Below, piece by piece: positions 1-9,061 of a stretch of DNA of 64,000 nt. The position numbers were made by a program, and so were the translations under genes. Origin of the DNA: an uncultured Pseudomonadales bacterium. GTDB lineage: Bacteria > Pseudomonadota > Gammaproteobacteria > Pseudomonadales > Azotimanducaceae. Location: contig CATOTI010000002.1 in the NCBI GenBank assembly GCA_951813295.1, positions 1,116,001-1,180,000 on the forward strand. The letters run 5' to 3'. Every line of letters begins with the position of its first letter. Position 1 is the stretch's first letter. The notes under the pieces were generated by a model. The model ran no database searches. It saw only the letters and a list, made by a program, of their open reading frames with translations, and was not told the origin of the DNA.

Positions 1-452
1 CGATACAGCGCATCGAAACTCATCGGTAACGCGTTCATGGCAGCAACGAATGCCGAGAGGTCGAAGGCGCGCCGATCGACCGCCGCGGCCGCGAGCGTCT
101 CGACCGCTTCGAGGAAATCGGCATCGACGGGCGCCAGCGCGTCGAAGCCTCTTTCGATCGAATCCACGAGGACCGGATCCGTCGCGGAACTCGACGCGCG
201 GATGAGTTCGGACATCCCGAAGTGCCAGATATCGACGATCTCGAGCTCGACCTGCTCACGATCGAGGTTCTGTTGCTTCCACCACTTCCAGCCGTGATGG
301 TCCAGAAGTTCGGCGCACTCGACCCAGATCGCCCGATAGTAGGCGTAGCCCTGCTCACGCCAAACCGGGTGCACCTCGACGTTGTGACGATCCTGCATCG
401 TCAACATCGTTTCGATCTGAATGCGTCTGCTGGCCACCGAAATCAGCCTCAT
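1..452 (-). CDS. dimeric dUTP diphosphatase (dUTPase_2 family), 3' part cut by window edge
   Basis: The ORF runs off the left edge, so the ORF track does not list it. Reading the minus strand from the ATG at 452 gives QDRHNVEVHP, then VECAELLDHHGWKWWK and EIVDIWHFG. These match the all-alpha, MazG-like dimeric dUTPase family of gammaproteobacteria, which hydrolyses dUTP to dUMP and pyrophosphate. The ECAE and EIVD acidic pairs are the expected Mg2+ ligands. About 150 residues are visible and the C-terminus is missing. The reading frame stays open upstream of 452, so the exact start is uncertain, and no strong Shine-Dalgarno is seen. The gene is divergent from the acyl-CoA dehydrogenase pair. 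The ORF listed at 35..358 on the same strand is a shadow in another frame. Confidence 0.8.
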   Translation of the reverse strand, partial: MRLISVASRRIQIETMLTMQDRHNVEVHPVWREQGYAYYRAIWVECAELLDHHGWKWWKQQNLDREQVELEIVDIWHFGMSELIRASSSATDPVLVDSIERGFDALAPVDADFLEAVETLAAAAVDRRAFDLSAFVAAMNALPMSFDALY

Positions 453-552
453 CAGGAAGTAAGAGAAGTGCACGGAATCATATCGATCCGCGAGCGGAGC
501 CCGCGAGTTCGATAAACTTACGCGTCTTGCGTTGAGCCTCCAGGACGAGTGA

Positions 553-1755
553 ATGGATCTTTCCTACGGTCCCGAATACGACGATTTCCGTGCGGAAGTG
601 CAGTCGTTCATAGAAAACCATCGTGATCGGGCGCCGCGCCCGGGCGCCGACAAAGACGCCCCCAAGCGCTGGCAGAAACTCCTCATCGAGCATGGCTACA
701 CCGCGCGCACGATCCCGAAGGAGTATGGCGGGCACGGTGGGCAGCCGGACATCCTGAAGGGGCGGATCATCGCCGAGGAGTTCGCCAACTCACAGACGCC
801 GGGCGGGCTCGGCGGTCAGGGCATCTCCATGCTCGTACCGACGCTGTTGGAGCTCGGTACCGAAGAACAGAAACGCCGATTCATTCCCTCGACCCTCGCT
901 GGCGATCTCGTCTGGTGCCAAGGCTACAGCGAGCCGAACGCCGGGTCCGATCTCGCGAGCCTCAGAACCTCTGCCGTACTCGATGGTGATGAGTGGGTGA
1001 TCAACGGATCGAAGATCTGGACATCAACCGCGCATCTCGCCGATTGGATGTTCTGCCTCGTCCGGACCGAGCCCGACGCGCCGAAACATCAGGGCATCAG
1101 CTTCCTGCTGCTCGAAATGAACACGCCCGGCATCGAGATTCGGCCGCTCGTCGACATGACGATGACACCCAACTTCAACGAAGTGTTCTTCACCGACGTA
1201 CGCGTGCCCAAGCACCAGATCGTCGGCAACCGGGGCGAAGGCTGGTACGTCGCGAACGCGATCCTCGGTCACGAACGCGATTCGCTCGGCGATCCGAACG
1301 CGACGCTGACCCGCCTCAATCGGCTTACCGAACTCATGAAGACCGAAACGATCGACGGCCACCGCGCCATCGACAACCCGGCACACCTCGACCGGCTCAT
1401 GAAGCTGCAGGCGCGTGTCCAGGCCATGCGGTTCAACGATCTGCGCATCCTCTCGTCGCGTCTGAATCCGTCGAGCAACGCGGGCAACACCAAGCTCGCG
1501 CGGATGATCACGAAGCTCCAGGCGACGGAGCTCCGTCACGAACTCGAAGGCTTCGGCATCGACATCCTCGGCGAAGCCGGCCTTTTGTACGGCAAGAGCG
1601 ACTACCTCACCGACAACGGCTCGTGGCAAACGCACTACATGTACTTCCTCGGGCTCATCATCGGCGGGGGTACGTCGCAGATTCAGAAAAACATCATCAG
1701 CGAACGGGGTCTCGGTATGCCGAAGGAACCCAAGATCGAGAAGGCGGGAGCGTAG
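553..1755 (+). CDS. acyl-CoA dehydrogenase, subunit 1 of a probable heteromeric pair
   Basis: This is a 400-residue flavoprotein of the acyl-CoA dehydrogenase superfamily, which oxidises acyl-CoA thioesters to enoyl-CoA. The central FAD-binding region shows QGYSEPNAGSDLASL and WTSTAHLADWMF, and the C-terminal domain ends GGGTSQIQKNIISERGLG. At the place where medium-chain enzymes carry the catalytic Glu (usually EGTSQIQ) this protein has Gly. A candidate replacement base is Glu241 in LGHERDS, the position used by isovaleryl-CoA-type enzymes. The next gene, a second ACAD, starts one base after the stop, so the two are almost certainly co-translated. Such pairs form alpha2-beta2 enzymes in steroid side-chain and aromatic-acid degradation. 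The substrate cannot be read from sequence. Confidence 0.9.
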   Translation: MDLSYGPEYDDFRAEVQSFIENHRDRAPRPGADKDAPKRWQKLLIEHGYTARTIPKEYGGHGGQPDILKGRIIAEEFANSQTPGGLGGQGISMLVPTLLELGTEEQKRRFIPSTLAGDLVWCQGYSEPNAGSDLASLRTSAVLDGDEWVINGSKIWTSTAHLADWMFCLVRTEPDAPKHQGISFLLLEMNTPGIEIRPLVDMTMTPNFNEVFFTDVRVPKHQIVGNRGEGWYVANAILGHERDSLGDPNATLTRLNRLTELMKTETIDGHRAIDNPAHLDRLMKLQARVQAMRFNDLRILSSRLNPSSNAGNTKLARMITKLQATELRHELEGFGIDILGEAGLLYGKSDYLTDNGSWQTHYMYFLGLIIGGGTSQIQKNIISERGLGMPKEPKIEKAGA

Positions 1756-1756
1756 C

Positions 1757-2833
1757 GTGGAGTTCGGACTATCTGAGGAACAGACGCTCCTCGTCGACAG
1801 CGTCAATCGATTTCTCGAGGGCGAAGTCCCGCTCGATCGTGTGCGCAAGTTCGCCGACGACGACGAGGATCGCGCCGATGACATCTGGCGCGGTCTGACC
1901 GATCTGGGCGTGCCCGCGTTGCTGGTCCCGGAGGCTCACGGCGGCGTCGGCCTGTCCGTGCTCGATGCAGCACTCGTCGCCGAAGTTGTCGGCCGTCGCG
2001 CCGTTCCCGCGCCTTTTCTCTCGACCGCGGCGCTTGCGCCCGCGGCACTCCTTCGCGCCGGAAGCGAATCCCAACAAGCCGAATACCTGCCAAAGATCGC
2101 GAGCGGTGAACTCCGGTTCGGCGCGGCACTTTCGGAACTCGGCGGCGCTCGACGCGACGCCGGTGTCGAAGCACGGGACGGTAAGCTGTACGGGAAATCG
2201 CTTTGGGCGATAGACGTGGCGGCGGATAAACTCCTCGTCGCCGATCAGACCCGCTCTCTCCACATCGTCGATGCCGCCGCGGACGGACTGACGCTGAACG
2301 CGCTGCCGCACGTCGATCGCACGCGCCCGTTCGCGGAAATCATCTTCCACGGCGTGCCGGCGGATAGCCTCGACGTAGCACCAGACGCGACGGACTACGT
2401 CGTGGATCTCGGTCGGGTCCTGCTCGCCGCCGACACGTTGGGCGCCGCCCAGGAAATGCTCGACCAGGCCGTCGAATATGCGATGCAGCGCGAGCAGTTC
2501 AATCGCGTGATCGCGTCGTTCCAGGCCGTGAAGCACATGTGCGCCGAGATGGCGGCGGAAATAGAACCCGCGAGATCACTGCTCTGGTACGCCGCTCACG
2601 CACTCGGCGAAGGCACGGATGATGCGCGTCTGAGCGTCTGTCACGCCAAATCCCACCTCGCCGAAGTCGGCACGTTCGTTGCCAAGACCGCGACGATGGT
2701 GCACGGCGGCATGGGATTCACCGATCTCCTGGGCCTGCACTATTGGTTCAAGCGCATCGGCTACAACCGCCAGATCTTTGGCGGACCCGAGCGCGTGCGC
2801 GCCGAGGCGGCAGCGCTTCAGGGAATCGGCTGA
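1757..2833 (+). CDS. acyl-CoA dehydrogenase, subunit 2 of a probable heteromeric pair
   Basis: This 358-residue ACAD-family protein starts at a GTG one base after the preceding stop codon. The N-terminal helical domain (MEFGLSEEQTLLVDSVNRF) and the C-terminal domain (VHGGMGFTDLLGLHYWFKR) are recognisable, but the middle region is diverged and lacks a clear QAYSEPNAGSD-like FAD motif. That pattern is typical of the non-catalytic or half-site subunit in heteromeric ACADs (known for the FadE/ChsE type). I infer that it assembles with the upstream product. It ends about 150 bases before lon and is probably the last gene of a two-gene operon. Confidence 0.87.
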   Translation: MEFGLSEEQTLLVDSVNRFLEGEVPLDRVRKFADDDEDRADDIWRGLTDLGVPALLVPEAHGGVGLSVLDAALVAEVVGRRAVPAPFLSTAALAPAALLRAGSESQQAEYLPKIASGELRFGAALSELGGARRDAGVEARDGKLYGKSLWAIDVAADKLLVADQTRSLHIVDAAADGLTLNALPHVDRTRPFAEIIFHGVPADSLDVAPDATDYVVDLGRVLLAADTLGAAQEMLDQAVEYAMQREQFNRVIASFQAVKHMCAEMAAEIEPARSLLWYAAHALGEGTDDARLSVCHAKSHLAEVGTFVAKTATMVHGGMGFTDLLGLHYWFKRIGYNRQIFGGPERVRAEAAALQGIG

Positions 2834-2911
2834 TAACCGATCAATCGCGCGGTCGCCATCTCGGCGACCTCGCATAGCCGATCTCCCACCGCTTTCGTCG
2901 TATACCCATCG

Positions 2912-2940
2912 GTTGAAATCCGGATGTTGCAGCCGCACAT
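2912..2940 (+). promoter_or_regulatory. possible heat-shock (sigma32-like) promoter of lon
   Basis: GTTGAAA at 2912-2918 is followed after 14 bases by CCGCACAT at 2933-2940, a moderate match to the sigma32 pattern CTTGAAA-N11-16-CCCCATNT. An alternative sigma70-like reading is TTGCAG at 2927 and TAACCT at 2949 with a 16-base spacer. Position upstream of lon, a classical heat-shock gene, supports the idea, but neither match is strong. Confidence 0.3.
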
Positions 2941-2985
2941 TCGTTCTCTAACCTATCGAATGAGTGAGAACTCCCCCACCGGATC

Positions 2986-5307
2986 ATGCGATCGCTACCG
3001 TTATTACCGCTCAAGAACGTCGTCGTTTTTCCCGAGATCATTCAAGCGCTCGCCGTTGGTCGCGCTCAGTCGCTCGCGGCCATCAAGCACGCGCTCGACA
3101 ATGATCGCGAGATTCTGGCCGTCCTCCAACGTGACCCGAACGTCGAACGTCCGGACCGCGACGATCTCCACGACATCGGCGCCATCGCAACGATTACCCG
3201 GGTCGAACCGCGTGACGGCGGCGCCCAGGTCATCGTCCAGGGCGTACGGCGCGTCGAACTGCACGAGATGGAAACGACAGGGGATTTCGTCACTGTCGAA
3301 GTGAGCGAACTCGAAACGCCCGCTGTCCCCGACGAGGGCGAAGTGCGCGCCCGCGCGTTAGCGCTGCACCGATCGATCCTGGATACGGCCCGATCGATCG
3401 CCCAGATCCTCGCGCCGCAGAACGCCGATCAGATTTTCGAGCAGGCTGTCGGCTCCATCGATGACCCGATCACGCAGATGTATCGCATCGTCTCGATCGC
3501 CCGGCAGATGGAACTCGAAGATCGTCAAGGCGTGCTCGAGATCGGCGAAACGGTGCCGTTTTTCGAGCGGATGCTCGAACTGCTGCAACGCGAACTCTCC
3601 GTTGCCGAGATGCAGCGCGATATCCAGAGCCAGGCACAGGAAGGCATCGAGCAGCAGCAGCGCGAGCACATGCTGCGCCAGCAGAAACGGGCCATCGAAC
3701 AAGCGCTCGGCGAAGGCGAGGGCGACGATGACATTGCCGAACTGAAAGCTGATCTCAAGAATGCAAAACTTCCAGATGAGGTTCGCAAAGAGGTCGATCG
3801 AGAACTCAAACGCCTGGGCAAGATGTCGCCGCAACAGGCCGACTATCAGGTCGCCAGGAGCTATCTCGAACTCATCGCCGAGTTGCCTTGGAACGTCGTC
3901 ACCGAGGACACGCTCGATCTCGATCACGCACAGACCGTACTCGACGAAGACCACTACGGCCTCGACGAGATCAAGGAGCGAATTCTCGAATCGCTCGCGG
4001 TTTTGCAGCTCAACCCAGAGGCGCGCTCATCGATCCTCTGTTTCGTCGGACCACCGGGCGTCGGCAAGACCTCGCTCGGGCAATCGATCGCACGCGCGAT
4101 GGGCCGAAAGTTCGAACGCATGAGCCTCGGCGGATTGCACGACGAGTCGGAGCTGCGCGGCCATCGGCGTACCTATATCGGCGCCATGCCGGGACGCATT
4201 CTGCAGGCCGTACGCCGAACCGGCGTCCGCAACCCCGTCCTGATGCTCGACGAGATCGACAAGCTCGGTCGCGATTTTCGTGGCGACCCGAGTGCTGCGC
4301 TGATGGAGATCCTCGATCCGGCACAGAACAAGGAATTCCGCGACAACTACCTGAATTTGCCTTTCGATCTTTCCAAGGTCTACTTCATCACGACGGCCAA
4401 TCAACTCGACGGTATCCCGGCACCGCTCCTCGATCGTATGGAGGTGCTCGACCTGTCGGGCTACAGCGAGATGGAGAAGCTCGAGATCGCGAAACGCTAT
4501 CTCGTACCGCGACAGCGCGATAACGCCGGGCTTCGCGAAGAGCAGCTCGAGTTCGGTAACGACGCGTTGCAACGCATCATTCGCCGCCATACCCGCGAAG
4601 CGGGTGTCCGCGAGCTGGAACGAACGATCGGCCGGGTCGCGCGCAAACGCGCCCGCCAGGTCGTGCAATCGCTCGACTCACCCAGCACGATCAACGCCGA
4701 CGATCTCGTCGTGCTCCTGGGGCCGGATAAGTTCAAGTCGGAGAAGGGCCGCGAAGACCTCGACAACGGTGTCGCTCCCGGACTGGCCTATACCGCCGCC
4801 GGCGGAGACGTTCTCTACATCGAAGCGCGCCTGACCCAGAAGGAAGATCGCGTGACGATCACCGGTCAGCTCGGTGATGTGATGAAGGAGTCGATCCAGG
4901 CGGCGCGTTCGTACATCTGGTCGGTGGCGGACGATCTCAACATCGACCGATCGACCATCGAGGAAAACGGCATTCACGTGCACGTGCCCGCGGGCGCGGT
5001 ACCGAAGGACGGCCCGTCCGCCGGAATCACGATGGCAACCGCACTCGCCTCGGTTTACAGCAAGAAGAAGGTGCGCGACGACATCGCGATGACGGGCGAG
5101 CTGACGCTTTCGGGCATTGTTCTGCCCGTCGGTGGTATTCGCGAAAAGGTCCTCGCGGCGCACCGATCAGGTATTCGTCACGTCATCCTGCCGCGCGACA
5201 ACGAGTCGGATTTCGAGAAACTGCCGGAAGTTGTGCGTGACGAAATGACCGTTACGCTCGTCGACCGTCTCGAGGATGCAGTTCGCGTCGCGATTCCGGA
5301 CCTCTAA
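2986..5307 (+). CDS. lon: Lon ATP-dependent serine protease
   Basis: This 773-residue protein has the full Lon layout and usual length. It comprises an N-terminal substrate-binding domain (starting [15 protein letters not shown]), a coiled-coil rich middle (about 190-290), an AAA+ module with Walker A GPPGVGKT at 355-362 and Walker [12 protein letters not shown], and a C-terminal protease domain. The catalytic dyad is Ser678 in [11 protein letters not shown] and Lys721 in [14 protein letters not shown]. The 43-residue spacing matches E. coli (S679, K722). It degrades misfolded and regulatory proteins in the cytoplasm. It is not in the usual clpP-clpX-lon cluster here and stands between unrelated genes. 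A hairpin follows the stop. Confidence 0.97.
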   Translation: MRSLPLLPLKNVVVFPEIIQALAVGRAQSLAAIKHALDNDREILAVLQRDPNVERPDRDDLHDIGAIATITRVEPRDGGAQVIVQGVRRVELHEMETTGDFVTVEVSELETPAVPDEGEVRARALALHRSILDTARSIAQILAPQNADQIFEQAVGSIDDPITQMYRIVSIARQMELEDRQGVLEIGETVPFFERMLELLQRELSVAEMQRDIQSQAQEGIEQQQREHMLRQQKRAIEQALGEGEGDDDIAELKADLKNAKLPDEVRKEVDRELKRLGKMSPQQADYQVARSYLELIAELPWNVVTEDTLDLDHAQTVLDEDHYGLDEIKERILESLAVLQLNPEARSSILCFVGPPGVGKTSLGQSIARAMGRKFERMSLGGLHDESELRGHRRTYIGAMPGRILQAVRRTGVRNPVLMLDEIDKLGRDFRGDPSAALMEILDPAQNKEFRDNYLNLPFDLSKVYFITTANQLDGIPAPLLDRMEVLDLSGYSEMEKLEIAKRYLVPRQRDNAGLREEQLEFGNDALQRIIRRHTREAGVRELERTIGRVARKRARQVVQSLDSPSTINADDLVVLLGPDKFKSEKGREDLDNGVAPGLAYTAAGGDVLYIEARLTQKEDRVTITGQLGDVMKESIQAARSYIWSVADDLNIDRSTIEENGIHVHVPAGAVPKDGPSAGITMATALASVYSKKKVRDDIAMTGELTLSGIVLPVGGIREKVLAAHRSGIRHVILPRDNESDFEKLPEVVRDEMTVTLVDRLEDAVRVAIPDL

Positions 5308-5323
5308 GGAGCGACACGATCGA

Positions 5324-5345
5324 GGCGACGCTAATCGGCGTCGCC
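5324..5345. terminator. hairpin between convergent lon and the 246-aa gene
   Basis: GGCGACGC and GCGTCGCC form a perfect 8-bp stem with a 6-base loop (TAATCG), 17 bases after the lon stop and 8 bases before the stop of the convergent gene. There is no T-tract on either side, so this is a plausible bidirectional attenuating hairpin rather than a textbook intrinsic terminator. Confidence 0.5.
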
Positions 5346-5352
5346 ACCCTGA

Positions 5353-6093
5353 TCAGTCGAACGAATAGACCAAGGCGTTACCGCGCTTATCGACGATCGA
5401 CGCAAGCCCCGATTCGCGCAGACAGTAAGCGATCTGTTGCGCGCGCCGCCGCGGACAACTCACGTGTTCCGCGATCGATGCCGTCGTGAACGGTGACGCT
5501 AGATCACTGAGCGTGCAGTCGACGAGATCACGCATCGACGCGACTCGCACCACGTCGACAACTTCGTTCAAACGCCGGCCGGCCACTTGCCAACCCTTAC
5601 GTCGGCGCCGGCGTTTACCTTCAAAAACCCGGATCTCGTCCTCGTCCGTCAACACGATGTCGAGTTCGAGGTTCGGATGGTCGAGCAAGGTCGGTGCGTA
5701 GACGAGTTCGGCGAAGACATCGACGGGGCGGCCGCGCTTCGGCGAGCGTCGTCGTGTCGATTCCTGGGAAGGATCGACCGGCAGCTTGACGATGTAGCGC
5801 CGCGCCGCGATCGGATGGACAAGCGTCACCGGATATCGATCCAGAAGGTGTTCGAGCTTACGCCGAATCGAACCGAAGCCCGACGTCTGAATCTCGACGA
5901 TCCGACCCCCTTGACGATCCTCCACCCAGACGTCAGCGACGAAGTTCTCGACGCGATGTTCTACGGCGACCGTACCTTCGCTATCCGCTGCATAGCGGTG
6001 CTTCAAAGCGTCGTGGATCGACCCTTCGTTCAGCGTCCCGATGACGGGGTTTTCCAGCGGTTCGGTTGGCCGATCGCGCAAAGGCTCTGTCAT
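5353..6093 (-). CDS. uncharacterised protein with PD-(D/E)XK-like core and C-terminal winged helix
   Basis: This 246-residue protein has no assigned function. The N-terminal part contains LNEGSIHDALKHRY, then VADVWVEDRQ and IVEIQTSGF (Asp54, Glu67, Gln69). A D-(x)n-E-x-Q arrangement on consecutive strands followed by a basic helix (SIRRKLEHLL) is what PD-(D/E)XK nuclease-fold proteins with the EXQ variant look like. A basic stretch (RRRSPKRGRP) and GKRRRRRKGW follow. The last 60 residues resemble a winged helix (FTTASIAEHV...RRRAQQIAYCLRESGL). I infer nucleic-acid binding and possible nuclease activity. It is convergent with lon and divergent from the small gene at 6125, with only about 30 bases between the two starts. 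Confidence 0.65.
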   Translation of the reverse strand: MTEPLRDRPTEPLENPVIGTLNEGSIHDALKHRYAADSEGTVAVEHRVENFVADVWVEDRQGGRIVEIQTSGFGSIRRKLEHLLDRYPVTLVHPIAARRYIVKLPVDPSQESTRRRSPKRGRPVDVFAELVYAPTLLDHPNLELDIVLTDEDEIRVFEGKRRRRRKGWQVAGRRLNEVVDVVRVASMRDLVDCTLSDLASPFTTASIAEHVSCPRRRAQQIAYCLRESGLASIVDKRGNALVYSFD

Positions 6094-6124
6094 ACTCCGG
6101 CGCGCTTTCTACTAGGAGATCGGC

Positions 6125-6421
6125 ATGAGTGCTGACGGAACTTGGAACACAACGATGAACACCCCCATGGGGGAACAAAAAGGCTCGCTGACCATTGCCA
6201 CGGACGGTGACTCGCTGTCCGGAAAGCTCGAAGGTCCGCAAGGCGCGATCGACATCAAAGACGGCACGGTGAACGGCAACGAGATTGCTTTCAAGGCCGA
6301 CATCTCGCAGCCGATGCCGATGACGCTCGAATTCAGCGCCACGGTCGACGGCGACTCGATCAGCGGTAGCGTCAAGCTCGGTGCTTTCGGCAACGCGAGC
6401 TTCACGGGAACGCGCGCTTAA
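6125..6421 (+). CDS. small beta-strand-rich protein of unknown function
   Basis: This 98-residue protein has no cysteines, no signal peptide and no membrane segment. It has alternating short polar/hydrophobic strands (KGSLTIATDGDSLSGKLEG, TVNGNEIAFKADI, LEFSATVDGDSISGSVKLG), which suggests a compact beta-barrel or beta-sandwich that could hold a small ligand. An AGGAGATCGGC motif sits immediately upstream of the ATG. It lies 11 bases before the carboxyltransferase gene on the same strand and is likely co-transcribed with it. I do not recognise a characterised family. Confidence 0.7.
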   Translation: MSADGTWNTTMNTPMGEQKGSLTIATDGDSLSGKLEGPQGAIDIKDGTVNGNEIAFKADISQPMPMTLEFSATVDGDSISGSVKLGAFGNASFTGTRA

Positions 6422-6432
6422 GCGATCACTCC

Positions 6433-7983
6433 ATGAGTTGGGAAGAGGAAATTGGCGAGCTGAACGCTCGAGCCGCGCTGGCCATGAAGATGGGCGGCGA
6501 GGACAAAGTCGCGCGGCAGCACGAATTCGGCAAATTGACGATCCGCGAGCGCATCGATGCGATCGCGGATGCCAACACGTTTCATGAAATCGGAACGCTC
6601 GCCGGCGTCGCCCAGTACGACGACGACGGCAATCTGGTCGAATTCACCCCGTCCAATTTCGTCTTCGGGACGGCCGACATCGACGACCGTCCGGTGATCC
6701 TTTCGGGCGACGACTTCACCGTACGGGGCGGATCGGCGGATGCGTCGATCGGCGCCAAACGTTCGCGCGCCGAAGGGCTCGCTCACGAACTCCGCTTGCC
6801 GCACATCCGTCTGGTCGACGGCATGGGCGGCGGTGGGTCGGTGAAAACCATCGAGATGGCCGGACGAACCTACATTCCAGAACTCCGTGGTTGGGAAACG
6901 GTCGTCCAGCATCTCGCGGTCGCCCCGTCGGTTTCCCTGGCCCTGGGCTCCGTGGCCGGTATCGGCGCGGCCCGGGTCGCGACGTCGCACTATTCGGTCA
7001 TCGTGCGCGACACCGCCCAGATGATGATCGCGGGCCCCGCGCTGGTCGATTGGGCCAAGCTCGGCGATGTCAGCAAGGAAGAACTCGGCCACGCGCGTAT
7101 CCACACCCGCAACGGTGCTATCGACGACGCGGTGGCCTCCGAAGCCGAGGCATTCGAGCGGGCCCGGCAGTTTCTCTCTTACCTGCCCTCGAGCGCGGAC
7201 GAACTACCACCTCGTATCGACCCAAACGACGACCCAAAGCGACGGGACGAGGAACTCCTATCCATCGTTCCGCGAGACCCCCGCAAGGTCTACAAGATGC
7301 ACCGTGTCATCGACTCGGTGGTCGATCGAGGGTCTTTTTTCGAAATCGGTCGCAAATGGGGCCGATCGATCATCTCGGGACTGGCGCGCCTGGACGGTAT
7401 TCCCGTTGCGCTCTTCGCCGAGAATCCCTCAGTGTACGGCGGCGCATGGACCGCGGATTCCTGCCGCAAGCTCATTCGGCTGATCGACCTCGCCGCCACC
7501 TTCCATCTCCCGCTCGTCCACCTCGAGGACTGCCCGGGCTTCCTGATCGGCAAGAAGAGTGAAGAAGAAGCGACGATTCGCCACGGCTCGGCCGCTCTCG
7601 CGGCCCTCGGCCAGGCGAACGTGCCGTTTTGTTGCGTGATCGTTCGAAAGGCATTCGGCGTCGCAGGTGGCGCAAACCACAAACCCGGTTCGCATCACAT
7701 CCGCGTCGCCTGGCCATCCGGCGACTGGGGATCATTACCGATCGAGGGCGGTATCGAAGTCGCCTACAAGGCTGAACTCGCGGAAGTCGACGACTACGAC
7801 AGCCATCTCGAAAAGATCAAAGAGCGTTTGAACCGCGTTCGTTCACCATTTCGAAGCGCCGAGTATTTCGAGGTGGAAGAAATCATCGATCCGCGCGATA
7901 CGCGCCGGGTGTTGTGCCAGTGGGCGGGACTCGCACGAAAAGCATCGCGAACGGAACCCGCGCAGTTCAGCTATCGGCCTTGA
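6433..7983 (+). CDS. acyl-CoA carboxylase carboxyltransferase (beta) subunit
   Basis: This 516-residue carboxyltransferase has the two crotonase-fold halves of the propionyl-/methylcrotonyl-/acetyl-CoA carboxylase beta family. The N-half has GGSADASIGAKRSRAEGLAHE and GMGGGGSVKTIEMAG, and the C-half has VEDCPGFLIGKKSEE-like and GVAGGANHKPGSHHIRVAWPSG segments. It transfers carboxyl from carboxybiotin to an acyl-CoA. The biotin carboxylase/BCCP subunit it needs is not in the window. The C-half is less typical of geranyl- or methylcrotonyl-CoA enzymes, so the substrate is left open. It is probably in an operon with the upstream small gene. Confidence 0.88.
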   Translation: MSWEEEIGELNARAALAMKMGGEDKVARQHEFGKLTIRERIDAIADANTFHEIGTLAGVAQYDDDGNLVEFTPSNFVFGTADIDDRPVILSGDDFTVRGGSADASIGAKRSRAEGLAHELRLPHIRLVDGMGGGGSVKTIEMAGRTYIPELRGWETVVQHLAVAPSVSLALGSVAGIGAARVATSHYSVIVRDTAQMMIAGPALVDWAKLGDVSKEELGHARIHTRNGAIDDAVASEAEAFERARQFLSYLPSSADELPPRIDPNDDPKRRDEELLSIVPRDPRKVYKMHRVIDSVVDRGSFFEIGRKWGRSIISGLARLDGIPVALFAENPSVYGGAWTADSCRKLIRLIDLAATFHLPLVHLEDCPGFLIGKKSEEEATIRHGSAALAALGQANVPFCCVIVRKAFGVAGGANHKPGSHHIRVAWPSGDWGSLPIEGGIEVAYKAELAEVDDYDSHLEKIKERLNRVRSPFRSAEYFEVEEIIDPRDTRRVLCQWAGLARKASRTEPAQFSYRP

Positions 7984-8077
7984 ACGCCGTTTCGCTCAAA
8001 AACAACGCAAAGATCTTCGCGAATCGATTCGCTTTGGTAATACTTAGCCCCTTCGTTAGATCTCAATAAGCGTCGAG

Positions 8078-9061
8078 ATGACAGACCCCTATCGCATCAT
8101 CGGTTCGGAAGAATCGCCGTTCTCCGTCAAAATCCGCTCGTACTTCCGCTTCAAGGGTCTGCCGCACGAGTGGATCGAACGCCGCGACGCGCAGGACCTC
8201 TTCAGCCAACACGCGAAATTGCCGCTCATCCCGCTGTTGATTAAGCCCGACGGCACCTCGATGCAGGACTCCACGCCGATCATCGAGGCGATGGAACGCG
8301 AAGCACCGGAACCCTCGGTTTACCACGCCGATCCAGCGCTCAACTTCGTCGCCGCGCTTATCGAAGAATTCGGGGATGAGTGGGGCAACAAGTGGATGTT
8401 CCACCTGCGTTGGCATCGAACGATCGATCAGGTCGCCGTCTCGAAACGCTTCGCCGAGACGCAAGGCGCGGACGACGTCGAGGCCGCCGCGAGTCAGATC
8501 CGCGAACGGATGGTGCCGCGCGTCTGGTTCGTCGGCTCGAACGAGGTGACCGGGACGCAGATCGAGAAGTCCTTCAAGGACACCCTGACCCTACTCGACG
8601 CACACCTCACCGAGCATGACTTCGTGATGGGCGGACGTCCGACCTTTGCCGATTTCGGCCTATGGGGACAGATCTACAATGCCGGTCGCGACCCGACCGG
8701 CGGCGCCATCCTGGAGCAACATCCGACAGCGGCTCGATGGGTGACGACGATGCTCGATCCACCATCGGACACGGGCAAAGATCTCGCTTCCTGGCCAGAC
8801 CTCGAGCCGACACTACTCCCACTTCTCGCCGATCAGATTGCGGATATGTTCCTGCCGTGGAGCGTCGCCAACGCGCACGCAATCGAAGACGGTCAGGAGA
8901 CGTTCGACGTCATGCTGAAAGACCATCGCTGGACGCAGAAACCGCAGAAATACCACGCCCGAAGCCTGACGGCCTTACGCGAGAAATTCGCCGCGGTCGC
9001 AGACAACGCCGATCTGAACGAGATCCTCGTCGCCTGTGGGGCGGACGAAGCGCTTCACTAG
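8078..9061 (+). CDS. glutathione S-transferase family protein (long form)
   Basis: This 327-residue protein has an N-terminal thioredoxin-like GST domain (MTDPYRIIGSEESPFSVKIRS, then KLPLIPLLIKPDGTSMQDSTPI) and a long all-alpha C-terminal domain (about 95-327). It exceeds the usual 200-230 residues. SPFS at the N-terminal helix replaces the CPxC of glutaredoxin-like classes, so Ser or Tyr would have to activate glutathione. GSTs of this length appear in catabolic regions where they act on dehalogenation, ether cleavage or peroxide removal, but no reaction can be assigned. It is convergent with the outer-membrane gene and the two stop codons overlap (CTAG). Confidence 0.82.
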   Translation: MTDPYRIIGSEESPFSVKIRSYFRFKGLPHEWIERRDAQDLFSQHAKLPLIPLLIKPDGTSMQDSTPIIEAMEREAPEPSVYHADPALNFVAALIEEFGDEWGNKWMFHLRWHRTIDQVAVSKRFAETQGADDVEAAASQIRERMVPRVWFVGSNEVTGTQIEKSFKDTLTLLDAHLTEHDFVMGGRPTFADFGLWGQIYNAGRDPTGGAILEQHPTAARWVTTMLDPPSDTGKDLASWPDLEPTLLPLLADQIADMFLPWSVANAHAIEDGQETFDVMLKDHRWTQKPQKYHARSLTALREKFAAVADNADLNEILVACGADEALH

